This document shows, one piece after another, positions 17,189-24,887 of a stretch of DNA of 64,000 nucleotides. The notes beneath the pieces are model-generated. The model saw only the letters and a list, made by a program, of their open reading frames with translations, was not told where the DNA came from and did not search any database. The position numbers and the translations under genes are program-made. Numbering within the stretch: position 1 is the stretch's first letter; the number at the start of each line of letters is the position of its first letter. This DNA is from WJKG01 sp964627305 (GTDB taxonomy: Bacteria > Zixibacteria > MSB-5A5 > GN15 > FEB-12): assembly GCA_964627305.1 (NCBI GenBank), contig CAZVHP010000004.1:124001-188000 (forward strand), written 5' to 3'.

Positions 17189-18447
17189 TTACCCACCACG
17201 ACTTTTCCGTTCTTGATGACCTTGTGGACCAGGTTGACCGCGTAATGATAGGGCAGTTCCCGATAGTCTTCCATGTCCCACACCACGATATCCGCCGGCA
17301 GTTCGGGAATCAACTGGCCGATACTGCCGCCGCGGTCGATGGCGCAGGCGGCATTGACGGTGGTAGCCGAGAGGGCCTCGGCGGCGGTCAGGCGCATCTG
17401 AAGAGCGGCCAGCGACATAATGAACGGCAGCGATTCGGTATAGCTGGAGCCGGGATTGCAGTCGGTCGACAGGGCCACCACCGCCCCGGCCTCAATAAGC
17501 CGGCGGGCTGGGGCGTACTGTGTGCCGCGCAACGAGAAGGTTGTCCCGGGCAGCAAAACTGCCACAGTTCCGGACTGCGCCAGCGCCTTGATATCCTCAT
17601 CGGAAATGTACACAATGTGATCGGCTGAGACAGCACCCATCTCGGCGGCAAGCCCCGCGCCGCCGGTGGAGGCGAGTTCATCGGCATGAAACTTCAGCTT
17701 CAGCCCGGCGTCTTTGGCTGCCTGCTGAATACGCCGGGACTCCTCGTTGGTATACACGCCCTCTTCGCAGAAGATATCGCTGAACTCCGCCAATTTGTCT
17801 TTCGTGACAGCCGGGATCATCTCGTTGATCAGCAGTTCGATGTAGTCCTCTCGGCGGTTCTGGTACTCGTCGGGAATCTCATGGGCGCCAAGAAAGGTCG
17901 GCACCAGGTCGACCGGGTGTACCAGATTCAGTTCCTGGATGACCTGCAGCATCTTCAGTTCCGACTCCGTTGACAGTCCGTAGCCGCTCTTGGCCTCAAT
18001 AGTTGTCACGCCGTGGGCCAGCAGGCGGTCCAGACGGCGGAGCGATCGCTCCTTGAGAGTTGACGCCGGGGTTTCGCGCAGGGCGCGTACGCTGTTACGG
18101 ATGCCGCCGCCGGCCAGGGCTATCTCCATGTAGGTCTTGCCCAGAGTGCGCATCTCGAATTCCTGCTCGCGCGTCTTCGCAAACACCGGATGAGTGTGCG
18201 GATCGATCAGGCCCGGTGTAACAACACGCCCCTTGACATCGATGACCGTACACCCCTCAGCCAGAGGAGCCTTCCCCTCCACCTCGTCACATGGCCCAAC
18301 TGCCAGAATTTCATCGCCGGCAACGGCCACCGCGCCGTTGGTGATCAAACCGATATCGTCCAGGTCCGGTCCCAGCCTCGGCACCGGCCCCTGCATGGTA
18401 ACCACCTGCGAGGCGTTTCGAATGAGCAGAGTCGCTTTCTTGACCAT
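17185..18447 (-). CDS. hutI: Imidazolonepropionase
   Basis: HutI hydrolyses 4-imidazolone-5-propanoate to N-formimino-glutamate in histidine degradation. 420 residues, amidohydrolase fold. Metal ligands are visible in VTPGLIDPHTHPVF, LKFHADELAS and VALSTDCNPGSS; the substrate-binding REQEFEMRTLGKTYMEI and EAKSGYGLS are also present. No other hut gene is in the window. The promoter's -10 lies about 10 bases from the ATG and no Shine-Dalgarno sequence is seen, suggesting a leaderless mRNA. Confidence 0.95.
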   Translation of the reverse strand: MVKKATLLIRNASQVVTMQGPVPRLGPDLDDIGLITNGAVAVAGDEILAVGPCDEVEGKAPLAEGCTVIDVKGRVVTPGLIDPHTHPVFAKTREQEFEMRTLGKTYMEIALAGGGIRNSVRALRETPASTLKERSLRRLDRLLAHGVTTIEAKSGYGLSTESELKMLQVIQELNLVHPVDLVPTFLGAHEIPDEYQNRREDYIELLINEMIPAVTKDKLAEFSDIFCEEGVYTNEESRRIQQAAKDAGLKLKFHADELASTGGAGLAAEMGAVSADHIVYISDEDIKALAQSGTVAVLLPGTTFSLRGTQYAPARRLIEAGAVVALSTDCNPGSSYTESLPFIMSLAALQMRLTAAEALSATTVNAACAIDRGGSIGQLIPELPADIVVWDMEDYRELPYHYAVNLVHKVIKNGKVVVGK

Positions 18448-18456
18448 AAGTACAGT

Positions 18457-18484
18457 AATATAGTGCTGGCGCCAGTCACGTCAA
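18457..18484 (-). promoter_or_regulatory. Promoter of hutI-lptE, probably leaderless
   Basis: Minus strand TTGACG (18484-18479), 16-base spacer, TATATT (18462-18457). The predicted start site near 18450 is only about 3 bases before the hutI ATG at 18447. Matches are 5/6 and 5/6 to sigma-70 consensus. Confidence 0.65.
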
Positions 18485-18743
18485 TTGGTTCTTGACTCTA
18501 CCGCACTGGCGCCTGATCACGGCTGTGCCTACCCACTTACCCCCCGAATCCAGACCGCCACAGACCTGTTTCCCGTGGTCCCTGCCTGTGGGGCCGGACC
18601 CATAATTGTCCCGGCATTCCTTGATACCGCTCAATTTTCCGCCTGATCGGGCGATAATAAGAATAGGGCGTGGCCTGCGGCAACTGCGCGATTCTCGCAC
18701 AGTGTGCGGCCACCACAATCAACCGCCCAACGAGGATGTGGCA

Positions 18744-19961
18744 ATGACGAGCAAGAACATACAAACAGGCGAGACCGAAATGGAACTTACTCCCAATGAT
18801 CTGCGCAACTACGAGTTCAGCACTCAGATGCGCGGCTACGATCGTGGCGAGGTTGCGGAGTTGCTCAATGTGGTATCCTCCGGCCTGGAAAGACTCAAGC
18901 AGGATAACCTGAAACTGTCCATGGAACTGGACTCTGTCAAGACCCAGTTGGCGAGTATCAAAGAACACGAGGATACCATCAAAGGCGCTGCCATCGACGC
19001 CCGGCGGGCGGCCGATCGGGTCAAGGCCGAAGCCAAAGCCGAGGTGGAACAGATGATCGCACAGGCCAAGGAGAAGGCCTCCGAATTGGTCGCTTCCAAG
19101 GAAGCAGCGGTCAAGGGTCTGAAGGAACAGATCACGCAACTGAAACAGGCGAAACGTCAGTATGTCGAGAACCTGCGACGTCTGCTCCGCTCACACCTGG
19201 AAGTGGTCGAGCAGATCGCTGCCGCTGCCGATGATGAGCAACTCAACCTCGATGATGTCCCTGATCAGACTGACAGTGGGCTCGAAATCGAGGATTCTAC
19301 CGATGTCACTGTCGGCAAGCGCGAGGGGCTTGCCTCCCGGCCGAGCAGACACGAGACAATTCGTACCGAGGAAGCCAATCAGGCAGATCGAATAATTGAG
19401 GTCCCCGACCAGCAACAGCAGACCCCGACGCCGGAACCAGCCCCATCTGAGCCAGCAAACGAGCCGCCACAGGCTCAGCAACCGCAGGATCAGGCCCAGC
19501 CGAGTGAGTCGACGGCCACCGCGGCGACGCCCGAGGTGCCTGGCTCACAGACACCGGAAGAGGCAGAAGCACTGGATCCGGAGCTGGCGGAAGCACTGAG
19601 GAACTATCGTGCTGTCGAGGATAAGGAGCCCGCGGACAAACCAGCCCCGCAGCCGCAGGCACCCGCGACATCCTCTGCACCGGCACCGACAGAGGCAGAG
19701 TCGGCTGCGGCGGTGCCCCCCGGATTCGTGGCCCGCGAGGAACACGTCACCGTGGGTAACGACACCGACCAGATACCGACCGACCAGCAGCCATCCATGG
19801 AGCCAAACCCGATTCCGGCCGAACAGCCGCAACCAGCGGCCCAGCCACAACCTCAGCCGCCGCAGACCCCGCCAAATGGTGGCGGAGACGACTTAGCCGA
19901 TGCGCTCGATCAGGTGGCTGCCAAGTTCGAGGAAGAAATGGACAAGGCTGCCAAGTCCTGA
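18744..19961 (+). CDS. DivIVA-domain protein with long Pro/Gln-rich tail
   Basis: 405 residues from the ATG at 18744, with GAGG 8 bases upstream. Residues ~13-50 (LTPNDLRNYEFSTQMRGYDR) are the DivIVA membrane-curvature domain, followed by ~110 residues of coiled coil and then ~230 residues rich in Pro, Gln, Ala and Glu, ending in an acidic amphipathic helix (LADALDQVAAKFEEEMDKAA). DivIVA proteins mark poles or septa. The neighbour yggS is commonly linked to divIVA in division clusters. The tail is far longer than in typical ~160-250-residue members. Confidence 0.9.
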   Translation: MTSKNIQTGETEMELTPNDLRNYEFSTQMRGYDRGEVAELLNVVSSGLERLKQDNLKLSMELDSVKTQLASIKEHEDTIKGAAIDARRAADRVKAEAKAEVEQMIAQAKEKASELVASKEAAVKGLKEQITQLKQAKRQYVENLRRLLRSHLEVVEQIAAAADDEQLNLDDVPDQTDSGLEIEDSTDVTVGKREGLASRPSRHETIRTEEANQADRIIEVPDQQQQTPTPEPAPSEPANEPPQAQQPQDQAQPSESTATAATPEVPGSQTPEEAEALDPELAEALRNYRAVEDKEPADKPAPQPQAPATSSAPAPTEAESAAAVPPGFVAREEHVTVGNDTDQIPTDQQPSMEPNPIPAEQPQPAAQPQPQPPQTPPNGGGDDLADALDQVAAKFEEEMDKAAKS

Positions 19962-20013
19962 TTCAGATCTCTCAGGTTTACTCCTTTCCGTTCACATACG
20001 CAAGGGTCGAATC

Positions 20014-20054
20014 GACCGGTTCTGCTTTCCAGGCAGAGCCGGTCCTTTCTCTTT
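20014..20054 (+). terminator. Intrinsic terminator of the divIVA gene
   Basis: 12-bp stem with one G-T pair (GACCGGTTCTGC 20014-20025 with GCAGAGCCGGTC 20033-20044), 7-base loop, followed by CTTTCTCTTT. Confidence 0.8.
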
Positions 20055-20169
20055 GCACTCCGACCTGACACAAACTTCGCTGAACTTTCCGGCTGACACC
20101 GCCATCTGTTTGCCTATATTCGCATCAGAAGGATAATTGCAGGCAACGCGAGCATGAAGGAACGAGTGC

Positions 20170-21006
20170 ATGTATACAGTTGAACAATTCCGGAAGATGC
20201 GCGATGAAGCTGTCGCGGAGATCACAAAACAGGTCACGTTCACACCCGACATCGGGATCATTCTGGGCACCGGTCTGGGATCGCTGGTCGACGGCATCAA
20301 GATGGTCGGCACCGTCGGCTATGAAACAATCCCCCATTTCCCCGTTTCGACGGTCGAGTCCCACGCCGGACGGCTGTTGTTCGGGAATCTTTCCGGCAAA
20401 AACGTTGTCTGCATGCAGGGCCGCTTTCATTTCTATGAAGGTTACACCATGCAGCAGATCGCCTTCCCGATCCGTGTTCTCAAGGCACTCGGGGTGCACA
20501 CGATGGTCATTTCCAATGCTGCCGGCGGGATGAATCCCAATTTCGCTCCCGGGGACATTATGCTGATCAAGGACCATATCAATTTCTTCCCCGGTTCACC
20601 GCTGATCGGTCCCAACGATGACGAGCTGGGTGACCGCTTCCCGGATATGTATGAAGTGTACAACAAGGGTCTGCAGAAGCTTGCCAAAGAGATCGCCATC
20701 GACCAGCGGTTACGCCTGCAGGAGGGAGTCTATGTCGGGTTGCAGGGACCGTGTCTGGAGACGGCCGCAGAATATCGGATGCTTCGCGGGTTCGGCGCCG
20801 ACGCGGTCGGGATGTCGACTGTCCCGGAAGCGATCACGGCGCACCATGCGCACATGAAGATCCTGGGTTTCTCCATCATCACCGATATGGGCCTGCCGGA
20901 TAACATGCACCCGTGCAGCCTCGAGGACGTCATCGGCACGGCCGGTCGTACCGAGCCGAAACTGCGCGATTTGATTGCCGGCTGTATCGGCCGTATGATG
21001 ACGTAA
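20170..21006 (+). CDS. Purine-nucleoside phosphorylase (trimeric, class II)
   Basis: 278 residues, the usual length. It phosphorolyses inosine and guanosine to base and ribose-1-phosphate. Signatures are IILGTGLGSLVDGI (phosphate loop), HAGRLLFG, QGRFHFYEGYTMQQI, SNAAGGMNPNFAPGD and AVGMSTVPEAITAHH (purine-binding Glu and Asn region). AAGGA precedes the ATG by 8 bases. It lies between divIVA and yggS. Could be specific for guanosine/inosine or MTA-like substrates; sequence favours PNP. Confidence 0.93.
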   Translation: MYTVEQFRKMRDEAVAEITKQVTFTPDIGIILGTGLGSLVDGIKMVGTVGYETIPHFPVSTVESHAGRLLFGNLSGKNVVCMQGRFHFYEGYTMQQIAFPIRVLKALGVHTMVISNAAGGMNPNFAPGDIMLIKDHINFFPGSPLIGPNDDELGDRFPDMYEVYNKGLQKLAKEIAIDQRLRLQEGVYVGLQGPCLETAAEYRMLRGFGADAVGMSTVPEAITAHHAHMKILGFSIITDMGLPDNMHPCSLEDVIGTAGRTEPKLRDLIAGCIGRMMT

Positions 21007-21050
21007 GACATGGCGGGCGGCTCAGCGGCTTTGCCCGGGGTTGTTTTCCC

Positions 21051-21079
21051 TTGCCAAACCCTGAAAGCGTGGTCATATT
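21051..21079 (+). promoter_or_regulatory. Candidate promoter of yggS, probably leaderless
   Basis: TTGCCA (21051-21056), 17-base spacer, CATATT (21074-21079). The -10 ends 10 bases before the ATG at 21090 and no Shine-Dalgarno sequence is present. Confidence 0.5.
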
Positions 21080-21089
21080 TTGATTGTCC

Positions 21090-21779
21090 ATGAAAGACCA
21101 GTTATCGGACAATATCCAGAACCTCTATGGCCGGATCGCCGAGGCCTGCGAGCAGCACCATCGCGACACTGACGACATCACCATTGTCGCTGTTACCAAG
21201 CGCCATCCCGCCCATACGATCAGCCGCGCCGTAGCGGCCGGCCTGCACAATATCGGTGAGAGCCGCGTGCAGGAGGCCGAGGAGAAGATCGCCCAACTGG
21301 GACGCATCGCCCGTTTCCACATGGTCGGCCACCTGCAGACCAACAAGGTAAAGAAGGCGGTGCAGCTTTTTGATGTTATCCAGTCGATCGACTCGCTCAG
21401 GCTGGCTGAGGAGATCAACAAGGAGGCCGGCAAAATCGATCACAATATCGAGTGCTATATCGAGGTCAACTCCTCCGGCGAGCAGAGCAAGTACGGCATT
21501 CCGCCACAGGAGTGTCTTGACCTGGTGCGCAGGGTGAACGCCCTGGAGTATGTTGACCTGACCGGCCTGATGACGATCGGTCCGCTGACCGATGACGAGG
21601 AACAGATTCGCGAGGCGTTTCGTCAGACCCACCGCCTGTGGGAAGCGGCCCGCGAGATTGTGGGGGAGAATTTCGATACGCTGTCCATGGGGATGTCGGC
21701 GGATTTCGAGCTGGCCATTGCGGAGGGCAGCACGATGATCCGGGTGGGCACAGACCTTTTCGGCCTCCGCCCGGAGTGA
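21090..21779 (+). CDS. yggS: YggS/PLPBP family pyridoxal-phosphate homeostasis protein
   Basis: 229 residues, single-domain fold like the alanine racemase barrel. The PLP Lys lies in IVAVTKRHPAHTI; NIGESRVQEAEEK, FHMVGHLQTNKVKKA, SMGMSADFELAIAEGSTMIR and GTDLFG are family landmarks. It buffers PLP and affects amino-acid balance; it is not an enzyme in known cases. The ATG at 21090 is preferred over an upstream TTG at 21084. yggS is often next to sepF, yggT and divIVA; here divIVA is two genes away. Confidence 0.95.
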   Translation: MKDQLSDNIQNLYGRIAEACEQHHRDTDDITIVAVTKRHPAHTISRAVAAGLHNIGESRVQEAEEKIAQLGRIARFHMVGHLQTNKVKKAVQLFDVIQSIDSLRLAEEINKEAGKIDHNIECYIEVNSSGEQSKYGIPPQECLDLVRRVNALEYVDLTGLMTIGPLTDDEEQIREAFRQTHRLWEAAREIVGENFDTLSMGMSADFELAIAEGSTMIRVGTDLFGLRPE

Positions 21780-21837
21780 GGGTGGCCGGCGGGTGTAGGT
21801 CCCTGTTCTGTTACCATCAACGTGGAGGATGTATAGG

Positions 21838-22302
21838 ATGCTCATAAGTCTGAGCTGGGCGCACATTGTCGATATCGCGCCAGTAGTTGCGGCGGGTGCC
21901 GCGGCATGGGGGCTCTGGTACACTGCTCGGCAGATCCGCAGGAACACTCGGGCACAGCGGGCGACTTTCTTCTTGAAACTGGTCAAGCTGTTTCAGGGCT
22001 TCAACGAGGTACACGTGAAACTGCGTCCGGGCGGCGACTGGTCGACTCGTGGGCCCAGTTCAGCTGACGAGTGGGCTTCAGTGGAGGGCTACATGGGCCT
22101 TTTCGAGCACTGCGAAATCATGTTGAAGTCAGGGGTTATCGACAAGGAGACATTCGAAAGATTGTTTGCGTATCGTTTGAAGAACATCGTGAGTAACCAA
22201 GCCATCGTCAGAGAGAAGCTGGATTCAGAGCGCGAGCTGTGGCAGGATTTTCTGAATCTGCCGGACAGGCTCAAAATTCAAGTTTCTGATCAGAGCAGTT
22301 GA
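21838..22302 (+). CDS. Hypothetical membrane-anchored protein
   Basis: 154 residues from the ATG at 21838, which has GGAGG about 10 bases upstream (an ATG at 21829 abuts that GGAGG and is unlikely). One N-terminal hydrophobic helix (HIVDIAPVVAAGAAAWGLWY) followed by a basic QIRRNTRAQRATFF and a helical cytoplasmic domain with YMGLFEHCEIMLKSGVIDKE. The layout resembles DUF4760-like proteins, seen often near mobile or defence genes; assignment is weak. It precedes the GIY-YIG gene by 32 bases. Confidence 0.65.
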   Translation: MLISLSWAHIVDIAPVVAAGAAAWGLWYTARQIRRNTRAQRATFFLKLVKLFQGFNEVHVKLRPGGDWSTRGPSSADEWASVEGYMGLFEHCEIMLKSGVIDKETFERLFAYRLKNIVSNQAIVREKLDSERELWQDFLNLPDRLKIQVSDQSS

Positions 22303-22334
22303 TCGTCGTTAGGTATCTGAAGGGAGGCATTCGC

Positions 22335-22715
22335 ATGGCATCGGAACCACAAGAGGTGAAGAAGCTGTTTCTTGAGTTGTGTCGACAGCCGAAAAGGCAC
22401 TTTCCTCAAGTGCGTCGGCCGTTGGATGCGCCAACCAAGCATGGCGTTTACATGATCGCAAAGGGGGACACGGTGGTGCACGTCGGGAGAACATATCGTC
22501 GTGCGAACGGGCTTCAAGGGCGACTGAAGAATCACCTGAACGGGTCATCGTCTTTTACCGACAAGTTTCTGAACGGTAATGGCAGTGTACTGCGAAATGG
22601 ATACATATATCAACTGCTTGAGGTAGAAGATGACAGGCTGCGGGCATTGGTTGAAGCCTATGCAACAGGGCGTCTTTGTCCGAAGCACTTGGGATTGGGA
22701 CGAAGCCGCGCGTGA
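22335..22715 (+). CDS. Small GIY-YIG-like domain protein
   Basis: 126 residues from the ATG at 22335, with GGGAGG 7 bases upstream. The core reads HGVYMIAKGDTVVHVGRTYR followed by GLQGRLKNHLNGSS, a variant GIY-YIG nuclease motif (GVY...VHVGRT) with the Arg/Lys of the second strand and a late ALVEAYATGRLCPKHLG segment carrying a Glu. It could be a minimal nuclease or a degenerate binding domain. It pairs with the upstream small membrane protein and looks accessory. Confidence 0.65.
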   Translation: MASEPQEVKKLFLELCRQPKRHFPQVRRPLDAPTKHGVYMIAKGDTVVHVGRTYRRANGLQGRLKNHLNGSSSFTDKFLNGNGSVLRNGYIYQLLEVEDDRLRALVEAYATGRLCPKHLGLGRSRA

Positions 22716-22803
22716 AAAGTATCTATGGTCAACCTTCGGCCGCAAGAACTGTCGGCCTTGTGCGTGGCAGTCCGCCGGCAGCGGACAGGTGTGTCCCGCC
22801 GCG

Positions 22804-23679
22804 CTACGTCTGGGCCGTGAACGGGAACTTGAACAACCGGCCATCGAGCGGAAAACGCCCCCGCACAAAAAGGTACGAATCCTCCGGCGCGACCACCCGA
22901 TCATACGAAAACCCTGTCCGATCCGGCGAGAAGTGGTAGTGCACCGACTCCAGTCGCTCGCAGGGAACGACCTTCGCCAGTACCGTGTCCATTTCGAACG
23001 GTTTGGGGGATATCGCATCCCAGACGTGCACAAGGCCCTCTTTCTCACTGAGGATGAACAGGATGTCCTCCTGCGGCAGGTAGTACAGCCGCTGGTCGAA
23101 ACCGTTGAGAATGTAGAACCACGTGATAAACCCGAAATCGCCGGCGCCAAACAGCCGCGTGGGGTCATCGCGCCCGGAAATGAGATTGCCGACCAGCGCC
23201 ATGTCTTGTTCGCGCGAGATATCCAGCTTGCGCGCCTGATACTGCGGCACGGGAAGGTTCTCGGTGGCGACAAACACGACCTCACGCACCGGACGGAATC
23301 CGAATTTGGGATATAAATCCAATACCGTATCATTGGCGAACAGGAAGATCAGCTCTGCCTGCGCAGCACAGGTGTCCATGACGTGCTCCATCAGCAGGCG
23401 GGCCAGCCCGCGGTTGCGGAACTCCGGCAGCGTTCCGACAGTGCCGATCTGCAGACCGCGAATCGGGTTGCCCTCCAGCCACAGCTTCATGCGCGTGACG
23501 GAGGCATTGGCGATCATCTGCTCCCCCTCGAGAATGGAGTGCGGCATGTAGTCCTCGCTCCAGTGGCCGTGCTCCTGCCAGCGGCGGAAGTTGATACCGG
23601 GGAAGACCCGCTGCGTGTGGCGATAGAAGGCCTCGCGCAGGGCGGGGTCGTGGCGATAGTCTTTGATGATTTGGGGCAT
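22804..23679 (-). CDS. GNAT family N-acetyltransferase with C-terminal extra domain
   Basis: 291 residues. The N-terminal ~150 residues are a GNAT fold: IGTVGTLPEFRNRGLARLLM is the acetyl-CoA-binding motif A, followed by IFLFANDTVLDLYPKFGFRPV. The C-terminal half is probably a second, divergent GNAT/SCP2-like lobe, as in Eis-type enzymes. Substrate unknown. Promoter elements lie directly before the ATG with no Shine-Dalgarno sequence. Confidence 0.82.
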   Translation of the reverse strand: MPQIIKDYRHDPALREAFYRHTQRVFPGINFRRWQEHGHWSEDYMPHSILEGEQMIANASVTRMKLWLEGNPIRGLQIGTVGTLPEFRNRGLARLLMEHVMDTCAAQAELIFLFANDTVLDLYPKFGFRPVREVVFVATENLPVPQYQARKLDISREQDMALVGNLISGRDDPTRLFGAGDFGFITWFYILNGFDQRLYYLPQEDILFILSEKEGLVHVWDAISPKPFEMDTVLAKVVPCERLESVHYHFSPDRTGFSYDRVVAPEDSYLFVRGRFPLDGRLFKFPFTAQT

Positions 23680-23684
23680 GGGAG

Positions 23685-23713
23685 TATATACGGTTCCAAC
23701 CGGCCCAAGGCAA
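23685..23713 (-). promoter_or_regulatory. Candidate leaderless promoter of the acetyltransferase gene
   Basis: Minus strand TTGCCT (23713-23708), 17-base spacer, TATATA (23690-23685). Only 5 bases separate the -10 from the ATG, so transcription should begin at or beside the start codon. Confidence 0.55.
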
Positions 23714-23739
23714 GCGTGTGCGCTCGCTCCGGTTTGTGA

Positions 23740-24759
23740 TCAGCGGGGGCCTTTCGTCAGTTCATAGCAGGCATCGGCCAGTTCGATCAGCTGTTCCAAG
23801 CCCCATTCGCCACGGTCGTTGATACGACGCGTCAGATGCTGCGGAAGGACCTCCAGCCCCACGTACGCCCCCGAAATCGCCCCGGTCATGGCAGCAGTGG
23901 TATCAACATCGCCGCCCACCGCCAGCGCAGTCGATATTGCTTCCCGGTAGTTGTCCTGATGGCGAAGGAATGCATACAGACTCCACAGGACGCTGGGAAT
24001 GACAAACGGCGATATGCCCGGCCAGCCCTGCTCCATGTCGCCCTTGCCGGCCACAGCGATTACCTCGACCGCTTTGTCCGGCGGCAGTTTGAGCCAACGG
24101 CGCAGTATGAGCACAAGCTCGGCAAACTCGCTGTGGATCGGAAGCATCCAGTCAGCAAGCGCCTGTACGAATTCGTCAGAATCCTCCGCCCGGCCCTGCA
24201 ATGCCAGCGCCACCGCTCCGGCGATCGCGACCGACCCGGCCGAACACCGGGGATCATGGTGTGTGATGTATCCCTGCTCGTGCGCCAGGTGTATCATTTG
24301 CCCCGGCCGATCATAGTACAGCATCCCGGCCGGTGCGGCGCGCATGGCGGTACCGTTGCCGGCCGACGGCGACGGACAACCGGCCTGTGTCCATGGTATC
24401 CCGGCGTTCAGCCGCGAAGCTGCCTCGTCACAGGCGATCCCGCGCCCGACAATGCGGTCCTCAGCAAAGATCGCCGCAATCCGTTGGGCATAATCGACCG
24501 GATCGAACCGCTTGTGCATCGCGAGACTCACAAGGAGTTCGCGCGCCAACTGGGAATCATCGGTGTACTGCCCGTCCCACTCGTCAGCTTCCGGGGCCGT
24601 GCTCTGAAACCACCTGCTGACGTGGTTGAAGACGAAATCGCGGCAGACGTCCGCTCTCTGCCCTTCAATCGGAAACCCCAGCGCATCGCCAAGACACTGC
24701 CCGATCATGCATCCGCGAAACTGGTCTTTGATGGGTACGGACATAGGTACGGCTTTCAC
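23740..24759 (-). CDS. ADP-ribosylglycohydrolase family protein
   Basis: 339 residues, all-helical ARH/DraG fold. The Mg-binding motifs are QYTDDSQLARELL near residue 66 and AVGGDVDTTAAMTGAISGAY near residue 286; the N-terminal GCMIGQCLGDALGFPIEG is also typical. The family removes ADP-ribose from Arg, Ser or other acceptors, or acts on free ADP-ribose derivatives. The start is GTG at 24759, with an ATG at 24744 possible. No ADP-ribosyltransferase is near. A macrodomain gene lies 29 kb away. Confidence 0.88.
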   Translation of the reverse strand: MKAVPMSVPIKDQFRGCMIGQCLGDALGFPIEGQRADVCRDFVFNHVSRWFQSTAPEADEWDGQYTDDSQLARELLVSLAMHKRFDPVDYAQRIAAIFAEDRIVGRGIACDEAASRLNAGIPWTQAGCPSPSAGNGTAMRAAPAGMLYYDRPGQMIHLAHEQGYITHHDPRCSAGSVAIAGAVALALQGRAEDSDEFVQALADWMLPIHSEFAELVLILRRWLKLPPDKAVEVIAVAGKGDMEQGWPGISPFVIPSVLWSLYAFLRHQDNYREAISTALAVGGDVDTTAAMTGAISGAYVGLEVLPQHLTRRINDRGEWGLEQLIELADACYELTKGPR

Positions 24760-24887
24760 TGCCTCGTTGACTTCGTTGACATTGAGTCAGTGTGCGCATA
24801 GTAATCGCTTTGAGAGCTGTGGTCAACCGTTGAAGCAGGCAAGTGGGCGGGTTTCCCCTGCTCGATTCCGCAGCAGGCCGGTGATCT

